Assembly: GCA_028818375.1 (NCBI GenBank)
Contig: JAPPOB010000010.1
Coordinates: 1,240,001-1,304,000 of the forward strand
DNA: 64,000 nt
From: Anaerolineaceae bacterium
GTDB lineage: Bacteria > Chloroflexota > Anaerolineae > Aggregatilineales > Phototrophicaceae
Reading direction: 5' to 3'
Shown here piece after piece: positions 54,836-62,856 of this stretch. Positions within the stretch are counted from its first letter, which is position 1, and every line of letters starts with the position of its first letter. A model generated the notes under the pieces. That model was given only the letters and a program-made list of their open reading frames with translations. It ran no database searches and was not told where the DNA came from. Both the position numbers and the translations under genes were made by a program.

Positions 54836-55798
54836 TCAACCACGGGCGGCGGCCGCGCGCCAGGTGAGCAGGGTCTGCTCCAACCCGCTCTCGTGTCCGG
54901 CATACTGCGGCCACCAGCCAAGCGCCGCATGTATGGCGTCGCAGTTCACGGCGAAGGACGCGGTCGGAAGGTCGCCGGCCCTGCCGCGGAAGGGCAGACG
55001 CCGCAGGGTGGCGCCCGGGCGACCCGTTTTCGGGCTGGCCAGGCCCATCCGCTGCGCGAAGTGCTCGAGAAATTCGCGGCGGGTCGCGGGCTGGTCGTCC
55101 GCCACGTTGAAGACCTGTCCCGTCGGCCCCTTTTCCGCGCTCAGCACGGCTGCCAGCGCCAGGTCCTCGTAATGCAGCCAGCTGGCCAGGCCCTCCCCGA
55201 TGCCGGACGGCAGTCCGGCGCCCTTCAGCAGGGACGCGCGCAATGCCGCAAGGCTCTCGCTCTCCGGCCCGTAAAGCAACCCCGCCCGCAAAATGCAGAC
55301 CGGGACGCCCGACTCAAGAACCTTGCGCTCCGCCGCGAGGGCCGCCTCATGAAGCGCGCCGCCGCCGGTCGTTTCCTGCGTCTCGCCGACGGCTTCTCCC
55401 TGCGTGTCGCCATACAACGAAGCGTAACTGTAGAGGACGACGAAGGGGTCTTCCATTTGCGCCGCCGCGGCCAGGATGGCCTCCGTGCCGCTCCGCAGGC
55501 TTGCAATCGCCGACGCCAACTGGCCGGCATCGGGCAACAGACAGTTGGCGGCCAGGGGCGCGGCATGAACGATCACCCTTGCGCCGGTCATTCGCAGGGC
55601 GCCGGCAAGGTCGACCGCGTTGTGCTCGTCAATGTAGACCGGCAGACCGCCCACGGCGCGCAAACGCTGCGCCTCGGCCAGGGTGGCGGCGTTGCCGGCC
55701 ACCTCGTGGTCGTGCGCCACAAAGCCGCGCATGGTTGCCAGACCCGGCGCCATGGTCGCGCCCGTGATGTAGACTTTCAACCTGTCGTCCGCGTCCAT
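54836..55798 (-). CDS. SDR-type (extended) NAD-binding-like protein with degenerate motifs
   Basis: 320 residues from ATG 55798 (AAGGGGG upstream). The overall pattern is that of extended SDR epimerases: VYITGATMAPGLATM at the start, VIVHAAPLAAN, VVLYSYASLYGD, VCILRAGLLYGP, LHYEDLALAAV and VFNVADDQPATRREFLEH. But the N-terminal GxxGxxG is GATMAPG, and the catalytic YxxxK position reads ALHEAALAAE. Nucleotide binding and catalysis are therefore doubtful, and it may be a structural or regulatory relative. First gene of the overlapping operon to 51865. Confidence 0.8.
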   Translation of the reverse strand: MDADDRLKVYITGATMAPGLATMRGFVAHDHEVAGNAATLAEAQRLRAVGGLPVYIDEHNAVDLAGALRMTGARVIVHAAPLAANCLLPDAGQLASAIASLRSGTEAILAAAAQMEDPFVVLYSYASLYGDTQGEAVGETQETTGGGALHEAALAAERKVLESGVPVCILRAGLLYGPESESLAALRASLLKGAGLPSGIGEGLASWLHYEDLALAAVLSAEKGPTGQVFNVADDQPATRREFLEHFAQRMGLASPKTGRPGATLRRLPFRGRAGDLPTASFAVNCDAIHAALGWWPQYAGHESGLEQTLLTWRAAAARG

Positions 55799-55831
55799 TG
55801 GCCCCCTTGCATTTGCCTTGACCCAGGTGGC

Positions 55832-55837
55832 ATTATG
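55832..55837 (-). promoter_or_regulatory. -10 box of the 55798-51865 operon
   Basis: CATAAT on the minus strand, 34 bases before ATG 55798. Confidence 0.4.
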
Positions 55838-55968
55838 CCAGCAAGGGACCGGACACAACAGGGACAGTTGCGCAAGAGAACGTGTCGTCGTCGCGCGATC
55901 CCGACCCGATTACAGGTCAAAGGCATGACGACGTTCCGGCCTGGCCGCACGAGAGACGGGAGAGGAAC

Positions 55969-57096
55969 ATGAAAGGTTTCATGCCAATTCTGCTGGTCGC
56001 CCTGCTGCTCGCCGTTGCCGGCAACGCCCTGGCCCATGGCGACGGGGAAGAAACGGAAGCCGGGGCAACCCATATTTCGGCCTTCAGGGCGACGCCATTC
56101 GCCGAACAGGCCGGCCTGGGCGAGGTAACCGGCTTCGCCTTCTTCGACAGCGACGGCGCCAGGCTCTTCATTAACCTGGTCCCCAACGGCGCCAGTTTGC
56201 CGCAGGGCACGGTGCTGGAAGGCTGGGTCGTCGACGCAGGACGTTTTGCCGGTTCCGGCACCAATGCCAGCGTGGCAGACCAGACTTACGGGCCACCCTT
56301 TGGCGACCTTGCCATGGACGTGCTCGTCAGCGCCGCGCCCTACGCGCTCGGCACGGGCGTGCTACAGCTGGATACCGAAGGCAACTGGAGCCTCGATTTC
56401 CACATCCCCAACTACAACTTCAGTCCCTATGACGTCGTCGTCGTCACAGCGGAATCCGACGGCAATGCCGGAGACTGGGACCCGCGACCGGGCGCGCCAT
56501 TCTTCACCGCCGGCATGCGGGAGGACAACGCCGAGCTGGCCGTGGTCCCCATGGAAGTCTTCGGTATGGTCGGGCCGGCGGATGCCGGCATGCTGGACCC
56601 GGACCACGGGCACTTCGAGGTCGAACTGGGCCCGACCCCGCTGGCGGCCAACGCCGGCCTCGGACTGGCCAGCGGCGCGGCCATCTTCCACGGCGACCAC
56701 GCCGCCATTGACTTCTTCATCGACCTCAACGGTAGCCCCGGACCTGAAGGCTGCCTCGTGCTGGAAGGCTGGGTCGTGGACGCCGGCCTCCTCGGCGGCC
56801 CGGGCGTGTCGAACGCCGGCGACTCTGATGAGGCGCATGGCCCGCCCTTCGGCGATATCGAGATGGTGGGCCTGAATGCCGCGGTCGAGGCCGCGCCCTA
56901 CGCGCTCAGCACCGGGGTCGCCGCCCCCCTGGGCGACGGCATGCTGGGCGCCGGTTACGAGATTCCCGGTTACAACTTCGATCCCTACGACGCCTTCGTC
57001 GTCACGCTGGAGAGCGACTGCACCGACCGCGGTTTTGATCCGCGGCCCGGCACACCGGTCCTGATGGGCATGTTGCCGCAGCCGGGAAGCATGTAA
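55969..57096 (+). CDS. Secreted two-repeat protein (copy A)
   Basis: 375 residues from ATG 55969 (GAGAGGAAC upstream). Signal peptide MKGFMPILLVALLLAVAGNA. The mature protein consists of two ~170-residue repeats sharing VLEGWVVDAG, SAAPYALGTGV or EAAPYALSTGV, PNYNFSPYD or PGYNFDPYD, VVTAESD or VVTLESD and DPRPG. No metal or catalytic motif is recognisable; the composition is acidic and beta-rich. It is a paralogue of the gene at 57416 (copy B). Probably a surface or extracellular structural/binding protein; I do not recognise a named family. Confidence 0.75.
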   Translation: MKGFMPILLVALLLAVAGNALAHGDGEETEAGATHISAFRATPFAEQAGLGEVTGFAFFDSDGARLFINLVPNGASLPQGTVLEGWVVDAGRFAGSGTNASVADQTYGPPFGDLAMDVLVSAAPYALGTGVLQLDTEGNWSLDFHIPNYNFSPYDVVVVTAESDGNAGDWDPRPGAPFFTAGMREDNAELAVVPMEVFGMVGPADAGMLDPDHGHFEVELGPTPLAANAGLGLASGAAIFHGDHAAIDFFIDLNGSPGPEGCLVLEGWVVDAGLLGGPGVSNAGDSDEAHGPPFGDIEMVGLNAAVEAAPYALSTGVAAPLGDGMLGAGYEIPGYNFDPYDAFVVTLESDCTDRGFDPRPGTPVLMGMLPQPGSM

Positions 57097-57110
57097 GCAC
57101 TGACAATGAC

Positions 57111-57192
57111 TCAGGCCCTGCGCTCCAGCAGGGCCACCGTGTCAATGCGCCAGGTCAGCGGCTCCAGATCCACGGGTTGCGCCTGGCACAGC
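57111..57192 (-). repeat. Duplicated 3' end of the RlmD-like gene
   Basis: 82 bases matching 58595-58676 at 80 positions, including a 66-base perfect run. It equals the last ~26 codons plus stop of the methyltransferase gene, here detached and not part of any gene. It is the scar of a tandem duplication covering a secreted-protein gene and the adjoining end of the methyltransferase gene. Confidence 0.9.
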
Positions 57193-57415
57193 GCTCCTTT
57201 TTTGGCTCTTCCACGGGGCAAGGTGCAGCGACAGACCTCACAGTGACTGCAACCTGCTCTGCCCGGACTGACTGCCCATACCATTTCCATTTACGGCAGC
57301 AAATGCACCAGGTTGCGGGAAGTAGAAGTTGACACCCCTGCGAAAAATTGATTCTTGGGGAAACTGGATCGTGAAAGTTGCGTTCCTTCATCATTGGTTT
57401 GAAAAGGAGAAAGAA
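57193..57415. other. Intergenic interval upstream of secreted copy B
   Basis: No gene. This stretch is less GC-rich than its surroundings. It holds TTGACA at 57329-57334, a good -35, but the -10 expected near 57352 (TTCTTG) is poor. A T run (TTTTTT near 57199-57204) follows the rlmD-like scar. Confidence 0.35.
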
Positions 57416-58585
57416 ATGAAGCGATCTGCAATCTTCCTGCTCTCTTGTGTCCTGCTAATCACCTTGACTGGCGGCGCGGTCGCGCAGGAAATGGACACGG
57501 GAACCTGGTCCTCAACCTTCTCGCCGACGCTTGTCGCCGAAGAAGTCGGACTGGGAGGCGTCACCGGCGCCGTCACCTTCGACAGTTCTTACGGCAGTCT
57601 CTTCATCAACCTCATTCCCAATGGCGCTGAACTGCCGGAAGGCACAGTGCTGGAAGGCTGGCTCGTCGCTGAAGCCTGTTCCCTCTCGAAATTCAGCTAC
57701 TGCGTCGCCGACGAACTCTACGGGCCGGGTTTCGGCGACCCGGGCCTGAACGTGCTCGCCAGCGCCGCGCCCTACGCGCTCAGCACCGGTGTGCTGCTGG
57801 AGGACGAGGCAGGAAACTGGAGCCTCGACTACCACATCCCCAACTATAACTTCAGCCCCTACGACGGCGTCGTCATCACCGCTGAATCGGACGGCAACAG
57901 CGGCGACTGGGACCCGCGCCCGGGCACGCCCGTCTTCAGCGCCGGCATGAATCCAGAGTACGCCGACCTGGAGAAAGTGGAATTTGAAGTCTTCGGCATG
58001 ATCGGCCCGGCGAAGATGGTGGTGGAGGGCGCCAGCTTCGGCATCCAGTTTGCCGAACTCGTCGGCATTGCCAACACGGTCGTCACGCCGCTGGCCGCAA
58101 ACGCCGGGCTCGAGATGGCCGTCGCCGGCGCCACGCTTTACCAGAGCCCCTACGGCGCCTTCATTGACCTGAACATTTATCTCACCGGCAGCCCGGGGCC
58201 CGAGGGCTGTCTGGTGCTGGAAGGCTGGGTGGTGGATGCCGGTCTCCTTGGCGGACCGGGAGTATCCAACGCCAGCGACGCTGATGAAGTCTGGGGCACC
58301 TCCTTCGACGACTTCGTCCTCAACGCCGCCGTCGAGGCCGCCCCCTACGCGCTCAGCACCGGCGTTGCCGCCGACAATGGTGACGGCACGCTCAGCTCAA
58401 GTAGCTTCATCCCCGGCTACAACCTCGACCCCTACGACGCCTTCGTCGTCACCCTCGAAAGCGACTGCAACGACCATGGCTTTGACCCGCGCCCGGGCAC
58501 CCCGGTGCTGCTCGGCATGATCGAGCGGGAAGGCGAGGTGATCGAGGGGATGCGCGCCGCCCGGCAGGAACAGTCGGGAGGCTAG
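57416..58585 (+). CDS. Secreted two-repeat protein (copy B)
   Basis: 389 residues from ATG 57416 (AAGGAGAAAG upstream). Signal peptide MKRSAIFLLSCVLLITLTGG ending near AVAQ. Like copy A it has two repeats with GSLFINLIPNGAELPEGTV, VLEGWVVDAGLLGGPGVSN, AAPYALSTGV, PNYNFSPYD or PGYNLDPYD and DPRPGTPV. Extra segments (ACSLSKFSYCVADE; MVVEGASFGIQFAEL) distinguish it from copy A. Ends nine bases before the stop of the convergent methyltransferase, the same arrangement that the 57111-57192 scar implies for copy A in the past. Confidence 0.75.
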   Translation: MKRSAIFLLSCVLLITLTGGAVAQEMDTGTWSSTFSPTLVAEEVGLGGVTGAVTFDSSYGSLFINLIPNGAELPEGTVLEGWLVAEACSLSKFSYCVADELYGPGFGDPGLNVLASAAPYALSTGVLLEDEAGNWSLDYHIPNYNFSPYDGVVITAESDGNSGDWDPRPGTPVFSAGMNPEYADLEKVEFEVFGMIGPAKMVVEGASFGIQFAELVGIANTVVTPLAANAGLEMAVAGATLYQSPYGAFIDLNIYLTGSPGPEGCLVLEGWVVDAGLLGGPGVSNASDADEVWGTSFDDFVLNAAVEAAPYALSTGVAADNGDGTLSSSSFIPGYNLDPYDAFVVTLESDCNDHGFDPRPGTPVLLGMIEREGEVIEGMRAARQEQSGG

Positions 58586-58594
58586 CCTTCCCTT

Positions 58595-59833
58595 TCAGGC
58601 CCTGCGCTCCAGCAGGGCCACCGTGTCAATGCGCCAGGTCAGCGGCTCCAGATCCACGGGCTGCGCCTGGCGCAGCTGCCAGCCCCGGGCGCGCAAACGC
58701 CGCGCGTCGCGCGCCAGAGTTGCGGCGTCGCCACTGACGTACACCAGACGGGCGGCGCCGCACGCCGCCAGGGAGTCGACCGCCTCCGCCGACAGCCCTT
58801 CCCGCGGCGGGTCGACCAGAGCGGCGTCGACCGGCGTGTCCAGTTCCGGCAACACCTCCTCGACGCGGCCCTCGATCAGGTCGATGTTGTCGAAGGCTTC
58901 CAGGTTGCTTTCGGCGTCGGTGACTGCGGGCGGAAAGCGTTCTACCAAGGTCACCAGGCCGGCATCTTCGGCCAGGAATGCGCTGAAGAAGCCGACGCCG
59001 GCGTAGAGATCGAGGACGTGTTCACCGGCCTTTGGGGCCAGCCACTGCCGCACCAGGGTCGCCAGCCGCGGCAGCAGGGCATCGTGCGCGCGGAAGCTGC
59101 TGCCGGCGGTGACGCGAAAGCGACGTCCGGCAACCTCCCGCACGAGGTGTGAAGCGCCGATCAGGTTGACCGGCTCGCCGCCTTTCAGCAGCATGTTGAC
59201 GCTGGCCGGGAGGTCGCTGAGCAGTTCCGGCGCCCGATCGTTGCGCATCGTCAGCAACAACATCAGCGCCCCGTCGCTGCCGCGCAACAGTCGCAGCTCG
59301 CGCAACCCGTCGATGTCCAGTTCCAGCGTCGGCAAAAGCTCCAGCAGGTCCGGATGGGCGACGTGGCATGCTTCGGGCCACACGACCTGGCCCGCCCGCT
59401 CCGACGGCAAACCAGGCTGACCGGCGCGGTTCACGCGCAGCGTCAGGCCCCAGCGGTAACCCCGGGTGGCCGGCGCGGGGATCGTCGGTAACACCTCTAC
59501 GTCGTCAAGGCCGCCGATGCGAGCCAGCTGGTCGGCCAGCACGTCCTGCTTCAGCAAGAGCTGGGCGGCATAGTCGATGTGTTGCCACTGGCACTGCCCG
59601 CAGCGACCGGGGCCGAAGTGCGGACATTGCGGCCAGACGCGGTCCGCGGACGCTTCCAGCAGACGCAGGCCCTCGGCGAAGGCGACGCGCCCGCTGCGGC
59701 CGCTCAGGCGCGCCTCAATGCGCTCGCCGGGGATGGCATAGGGCACGAAGACCACCTGCCCCTGATGGCGACCCATGGCGCGCCCGCCGTGGGCCATGGT
59801 CCTCAGCTCCAGTTCGAAAATGTCGTCGGTCAT
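58595..59833 (-). CDS. RlmD/TrmA-family RNA methyltransferase-like protein lacking the catalytic Cys
   Basis: 412 residues from ATG 59833 (GGAAGAGA upstream). Short TRAM-like N-terminus, Fe-S Cys pattern CPHFGPGRCGQCQWQH plus a later Cys in WPEACHV, SAM-binding VLDLYAGVGFFSAFLAED, and VDPPREGLS. All fit 23S rRNA (uracil-5-)-methyltransferases. In that family the nucleophile is Cys in SC(N/D)PxTLARD. Here the motif is VYVSGDAATLARD, with Gly368 (codon GGC at 58732-58730) in place of Cys. The catalytic base Glu region at the end is ELERRA-like. Uracil methylation by the usual covalent mechanism should be impossible. Confidence 0.85.
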   Translation of the reverse strand: MTDDIFELELRTMAHGGRAMGRHQGQVVFVPYAIPGERIEARLSGRSGRVAFAEGLRLLEASADRVWPQCPHFGPGRCGQCQWQHIDYAAQLLLKQDVLADQLARIGGLDDVEVLPTIPAPATRGYRWGLTLRVNRAGQPGLPSERAGQVVWPEACHVAHPDLLELLPTLELDIDGLRELRLLRGSDGALMLLLTMRNDRAPELLSDLPASVNMLLKGGEPVNLIGASHLVREVAGRRFRVTAGSSFRAHDALLPRLATLVRQWLAPKAGEHVLDLYAGVGFFSAFLAEDAGLVTLVERFPPAVTDAESNLEAFDNIDLIEGRVEEVLPELDTPVDAALVDPPREGLSAEAVDSLAACGAARLVYVSGDAATLARDARRLRARGWQLRQAQPVDLEPLTWRIDTVALLERRA

Positions 59834-59858
59834 CGTCTCTTCCGCCCGCCCTGGCGCC

Positions 59859-59864
59859 AGTATA
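59859..59864 (-). promoter_or_regulatory. -10 box of the RlmD-like gene
   Basis: TATACT on the minus strand, 26 bases before ATG 59833. Confidence 0.5.
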
Positions 59865-59879
59865 CAGGCTGCTCGGGCC

Positions 59880-59907
59880 TTGTTTGTCGCCTGCCCTCTG
59901 CTATACT
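59880..59907 (+). promoter_or_regulatory. Promoter of leuS
   Basis: TTGTTT (59880-59885), 16 bases, TATACT (59902-59907). It implies a leader of about 125 bases before leuS, long for this window, containing a short ORF and a hairpin. Confidence 0.55.
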
Positions 59908-59935
59908 GACTCCGGCACTTCATCGGGGAAAGCGC

Positions 59936-60016
59936 ATGGACCACTGGTCGCACAGCATACAGGGCAGCCCGGAGGTGGCCCGCTCTTCCCTTGCGACGGG
60001 TCGCCCGACCCGCTAG
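59936..60016 (+). CDS. Possible 26-residue leader peptide of leuS
   Basis: ATG 59936 has GGGGAAAGCGC directly upstream and an open frame of 26 codons ending at TAG 60014-60016, 21 bases before leuS. The peptide begins MDHWSHSIQGSPEVAR and has only one Leu, so classic leucine-codon attenuation is not supported. A perfect stem CGGGTCG-CC-CGACCCG (59997-60012) covers its last codons. It may set ribosome access to leuS, or be a chance ORF. Confidence 0.35.
   Translation: MDHWSHSIQGSPEVARSSLATGRPTR
59997..60012 (+). promoter_or_regulatory. Hairpin in the leuS leader
   Basis: CGGGTCG (59997-60003) pairs perfectly with CGACCCG (60006-60012) with a two-base loop. It sits 25 bases before leuS and ends two bases before the TAG of the leader ORF. 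No T run follows, so it is not a simple terminator. Confidence 0.4.
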
Positions 60017-60037
60017 TTCCGCACACAGGAAAACACC

Positions 60038-62830
60038 ATGACCATGGATAGCGAACGTTATGACCCCGCGTCTGTTGAAGCCCGCTGGCAGCAGCGTTGG
60101 GAGCGGGACGGCCTCTACCACGCCGACGTGGACTGGGAGCGGCCCAAGCATTACGCCCTGACCATGCTGCCCTACCCCAGCGGCGACCTGCACATCGGCC
60201 ACTGGTTCGCCATGACGCCCTCCGATGCGCGCGCGCGCTTCATGCGCATGCGAGGTTACAACGTGCTCTTCCCCATGGGTTTCGATGCCTTCGGCCTGCC
60301 CGCGGAAAACGCCGCCGTCACGCGCAATATCCATCCGGCGCGCTGGACGCGGGACAATATCGAGCGCATGCGCGGGCAACTGCGCAGCATGGGCGCCATG
60401 TTCGATCCGCGTCGCGAAATGATCAGTTGCGAGCCGGAATACTACCGCTGGACGGAGTGGTTCTTTCGCCTCTTCCTCCTCAACGACCTGGCTTACCGCG
60501 GCGAGGCCCAGGTGAACTGGTCGCCCACCCTGCAGACCGTGCTGGCCAACGAGCAGGTCATCGACGGCCGCGACGAACGCACCGGCCAGCCCGTCATTCA
60601 GAAAATGATGACGCAGTGGTTCTTCCGCTACACGCGCTACGCCGACGAAATGCTGGATTTCAGCCGCATCGACTGGCCCGAACCGATCCGCATCATGCAG
60701 ACCAACTGGATCGGCCGCAGCGAAGGCGCGAGAGTGACCTTCCACAGCGAGGCCGGCGACCCCGTTCCGGTCTACACCACCCGGCCGGATACGCTCTGGG
60801 GCTCGACCTTCATGGTGCTGGCGCCGGAGCACGACCTGGTCGCCAAACTGGCCACGGACGCGCAGCGTGACGCCGTCGAGGCCTACGTCGAGCGTACGGC
60901 CGCCAGCACCGAACTCGAGCGCAGTTCCGGGACCCGTGAACGCACGGGCGTCTTTAGCGGGTCCTTCGCCATCAACCCGGTCAATGGTGAACGGGTCCCC
61001 GTCTGGGTCTCCGACTACGTGCTGCTGACCTATGGCAGCGGCGCCATCATGGCCGTGCCGGGCCACGACCAGCGCGACTTTGAGTTCGCGCGGCAGTTTG
61101 GCCTACCGGTCAAACGGGTGATTCTGCAGGAGGGCGCGGACCCCGAGGTGCCGCTGGAAGAAGCCTGGGAAGGACCGGGCGTCATGCTCAACAGCGGCCG
61201 CTTTGACGGCCAGCTGTCAGACCACAATCGCGGCCGCCGCAACCAGGCCATCGGCGCCGTCATCGACTGGCTGGAGGCGGAGGGCATCGGTGAGGAAGCC
61301 ATCAACTACCGCCTGCGGGACTGGCTGATCGGCCGTCAGCGCTACTGGGGCTGCCCGATCCCCGTGCTGCACCGCGGCGACGGCGACATCGAGGTCCTGC
61401 CAGAGGAGGCGCTGCCCGTGCTCCTGCCGGAGGACGTCGAGTTTGACCCCGGCGGCCGCAGCCCGCTAACCTGGCACGAACCCTTCCTGAAGGCCAGTGA
61501 TTCGCAGGGCAACCGCGCGCGTCGCGAGACCGACACGATGGATACCTTCATGTGTTCCTCCTGGTACTGGTACCGCTACCTGAGCCCGCACTTCGACGCG
61601 GGGCCCTTCGACCCGGAAGAAGCGGCCTACTGGCTGCCTGTCGATACCTACACCGGCGGCACCGAACACGCCACCATGCACCTGCTCTATTCGCGCTGGT
61701 TCGCGCGCGCCATGCGCGATTGCGGCCTTTTTGACGAGACCATGCGCATCATGGCCGACCGGGGACGCGACCCCGAGGTGCTGACCTGGGGCGAACCCAT
61801 GCTGCAACTGCGCAACCAGGGCCAGGTGCTGGGCGCGGAGCGGAACGGCGACATCGTGCTCGCCTCGGGCCAGATGCAGGGTATGCGCCTGCTGGCCGAA
61901 CGCGTTGAGGTCATCGAACGCCCCTCCGATACGCCGCCGGGCTTCGAGGGCGTCGTCGGCGAGATCATGCGCCGCACCGAAAACATCCTGCAGGTGGACA
62001 TGGCCGGCGTCCGTCACGTGGTTGAAGTTCTGCCGGACGCGGAAGTCATCATCCCGCACATTGAGGGCGAAAACAACGTCAACCAGCTGCAGCAACATCT
62101 CGAAATCCAGCGCATGTCCAAGAGCAAGGGCAACGTGGTGGACCCCGACGATCTGGTGGATCAATACGGCGCCGACACCGTGCGGGCCTACCTGATGTTC
62201 GCTTTCGACTGGGAAAAGGGCGGGCCCTGGGACCCGGACGGCATTCGCGGGCCGCAACGTTGGCTGCAAGAGGTGTGGGGCCTGGTCTGCGCGGGCGCGC
62301 CCGCCGGCCCCGGCGATGCCGACGTCGAACGCGAACTGGAGCGTCGCACGCAGGAGACCATTCGTCGCGTGACCGACGGCCTGCAACGCTTCCGCTTCAA
62401 TACCTGCATCGCCTCCCTGATGGAACTGAAGAACGACCTGCGCGCGGCCCTGCGCTCGGGCGGCGTCGGCGCGACGGCCTGGGAGGAGATCCTGCGCACC
62501 CAGCTGCTCCTGATGGCGCCCTTCACGCCGCACCTTGCCGAGGAGCTTTGGCAGCGCATCGGCGGGGATTACAGCATTCACACCCAGGCCTGGCCTGAAT
62601 GGGATGAGGAAAAGGCGCGCGCCGACACCGTCGCGCTGGTGGTCATGGTCAATGGCCGGCCCCGCGGTGAAATGCAGGTTGAGGTGGATATCTCCCGCGA
62701 GCAGGCGATCGCCACAGCCCTGGAAAGCGAGGGCGCGCAACGCATTCTGCGTGGGCGGGAGCCGCAAAAGGCCATCTTCATTCCGGCCCGCAGTGGGCAG
62801 GAACCGAAGGTCAATCTGGTCGTTCGTTGA
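60038..62830 (+). CDS. leuS: Leucyl-tRNA synthetase
   Basis: 930 residues from ATG 60038 (AGGA upstream); ATG 60044 is an alternative. Class I synthetase: HIGH motif PYPSGDLHIGHWFAMTPSDA near residue 50, the editing (CP1) domain with TTRPDTLWGSTFMVLAPEH and YGSGAIMAVPGHDQRDFEFA, the KMSKS motif RMSKSKGNVVDPDDLV near 690, and an anticodon-binding helical domain plus C-terminal domain ending VNLVVR. It charges tRNA-Leu and edits mischarged norvaline/isoleucine. About 60-100 residues longer than average owing to an insertion near 585-660 before KMSKS. Convergent with dnaA. Confidence 0.97.
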   Translation: MTMDSERYDPASVEARWQQRWERDGLYHADVDWERPKHYALTMLPYPSGDLHIGHWFAMTPSDARARFMRMRGYNVLFPMGFDAFGLPAENAAVTRNIHPARWTRDNIERMRGQLRSMGAMFDPRREMISCEPEYYRWTEWFFRLFLLNDLAYRGEAQVNWSPTLQTVLANEQVIDGRDERTGQPVIQKMMTQWFFRYTRYADEMLDFSRIDWPEPIRIMQTNWIGRSEGARVTFHSEAGDPVPVYTTRPDTLWGSTFMVLAPEHDLVAKLATDAQRDAVEAYVERTAASTELERSSGTRERTGVFSGSFAINPVNGERVPVWVSDYVLLTYGSGAIMAVPGHDQRDFEFARQFGLPVKRVILQEGADPEVPLEEAWEGPGVMLNSGRFDGQLSDHNRGRRNQAIGAVIDWLEAEGIGEEAINYRLRDWLIGRQRYWGCPIPVLHRGDGDIEVLPEEALPVLLPEDVEFDPGGRSPLTWHEPFLKASDSQGNRARRETDTMDTFMCSSWYWYRYLSPHFDAGPFDPEEAAYWLPVDTYTGGTEHATMHLLYSRWFARAMRDCGLFDETMRIMADRGRDPEVLTWGEPMLQLRNQGQVLGAERNGDIVLASGQMQGMRLLAERVEVIERPSDTPPGFEGVVGEIMRRTENILQVDMAGVRHVVEVLPDAEVIIPHIEGENNVNQLQQHLEIQRMSKSKGNVVDPDDLVDQYGADTVRAYLMFAFDWEKGGPWDPDGIRGPQRWLQEVWGLVCAGAPAGPGDADVERELERRTQETIRRVTDGLQRFRFNTCIASLMELKNDLRAALRSGGVGATAWEEILRTQLLLMAPFTPHLAEELWQRIGGDYSIHTQAWPEWDEEKARADTVALVVMVNGRPRGEMQVEVDISREQAIATALESEGAQRILRGREPQKAIFIPARSGQEPKVNLVVR

Positions 62831-62856
62831 AGCGGAACGGAAGCGCGATGGTCGCC

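Noticed and set aside
59908..60037. T-box riboswitch before leuS
   Set aside because: No T-box consensus, specifier loop or terminator with a T run is present in this short leader.
59834..61066. Upstream extension of the RlmD-like frame by ~410 codons
   Set aside because: It runs antisense to leuS, lacks motifs, and a ribosome site and TATACT box lie directly before ATG 59833.
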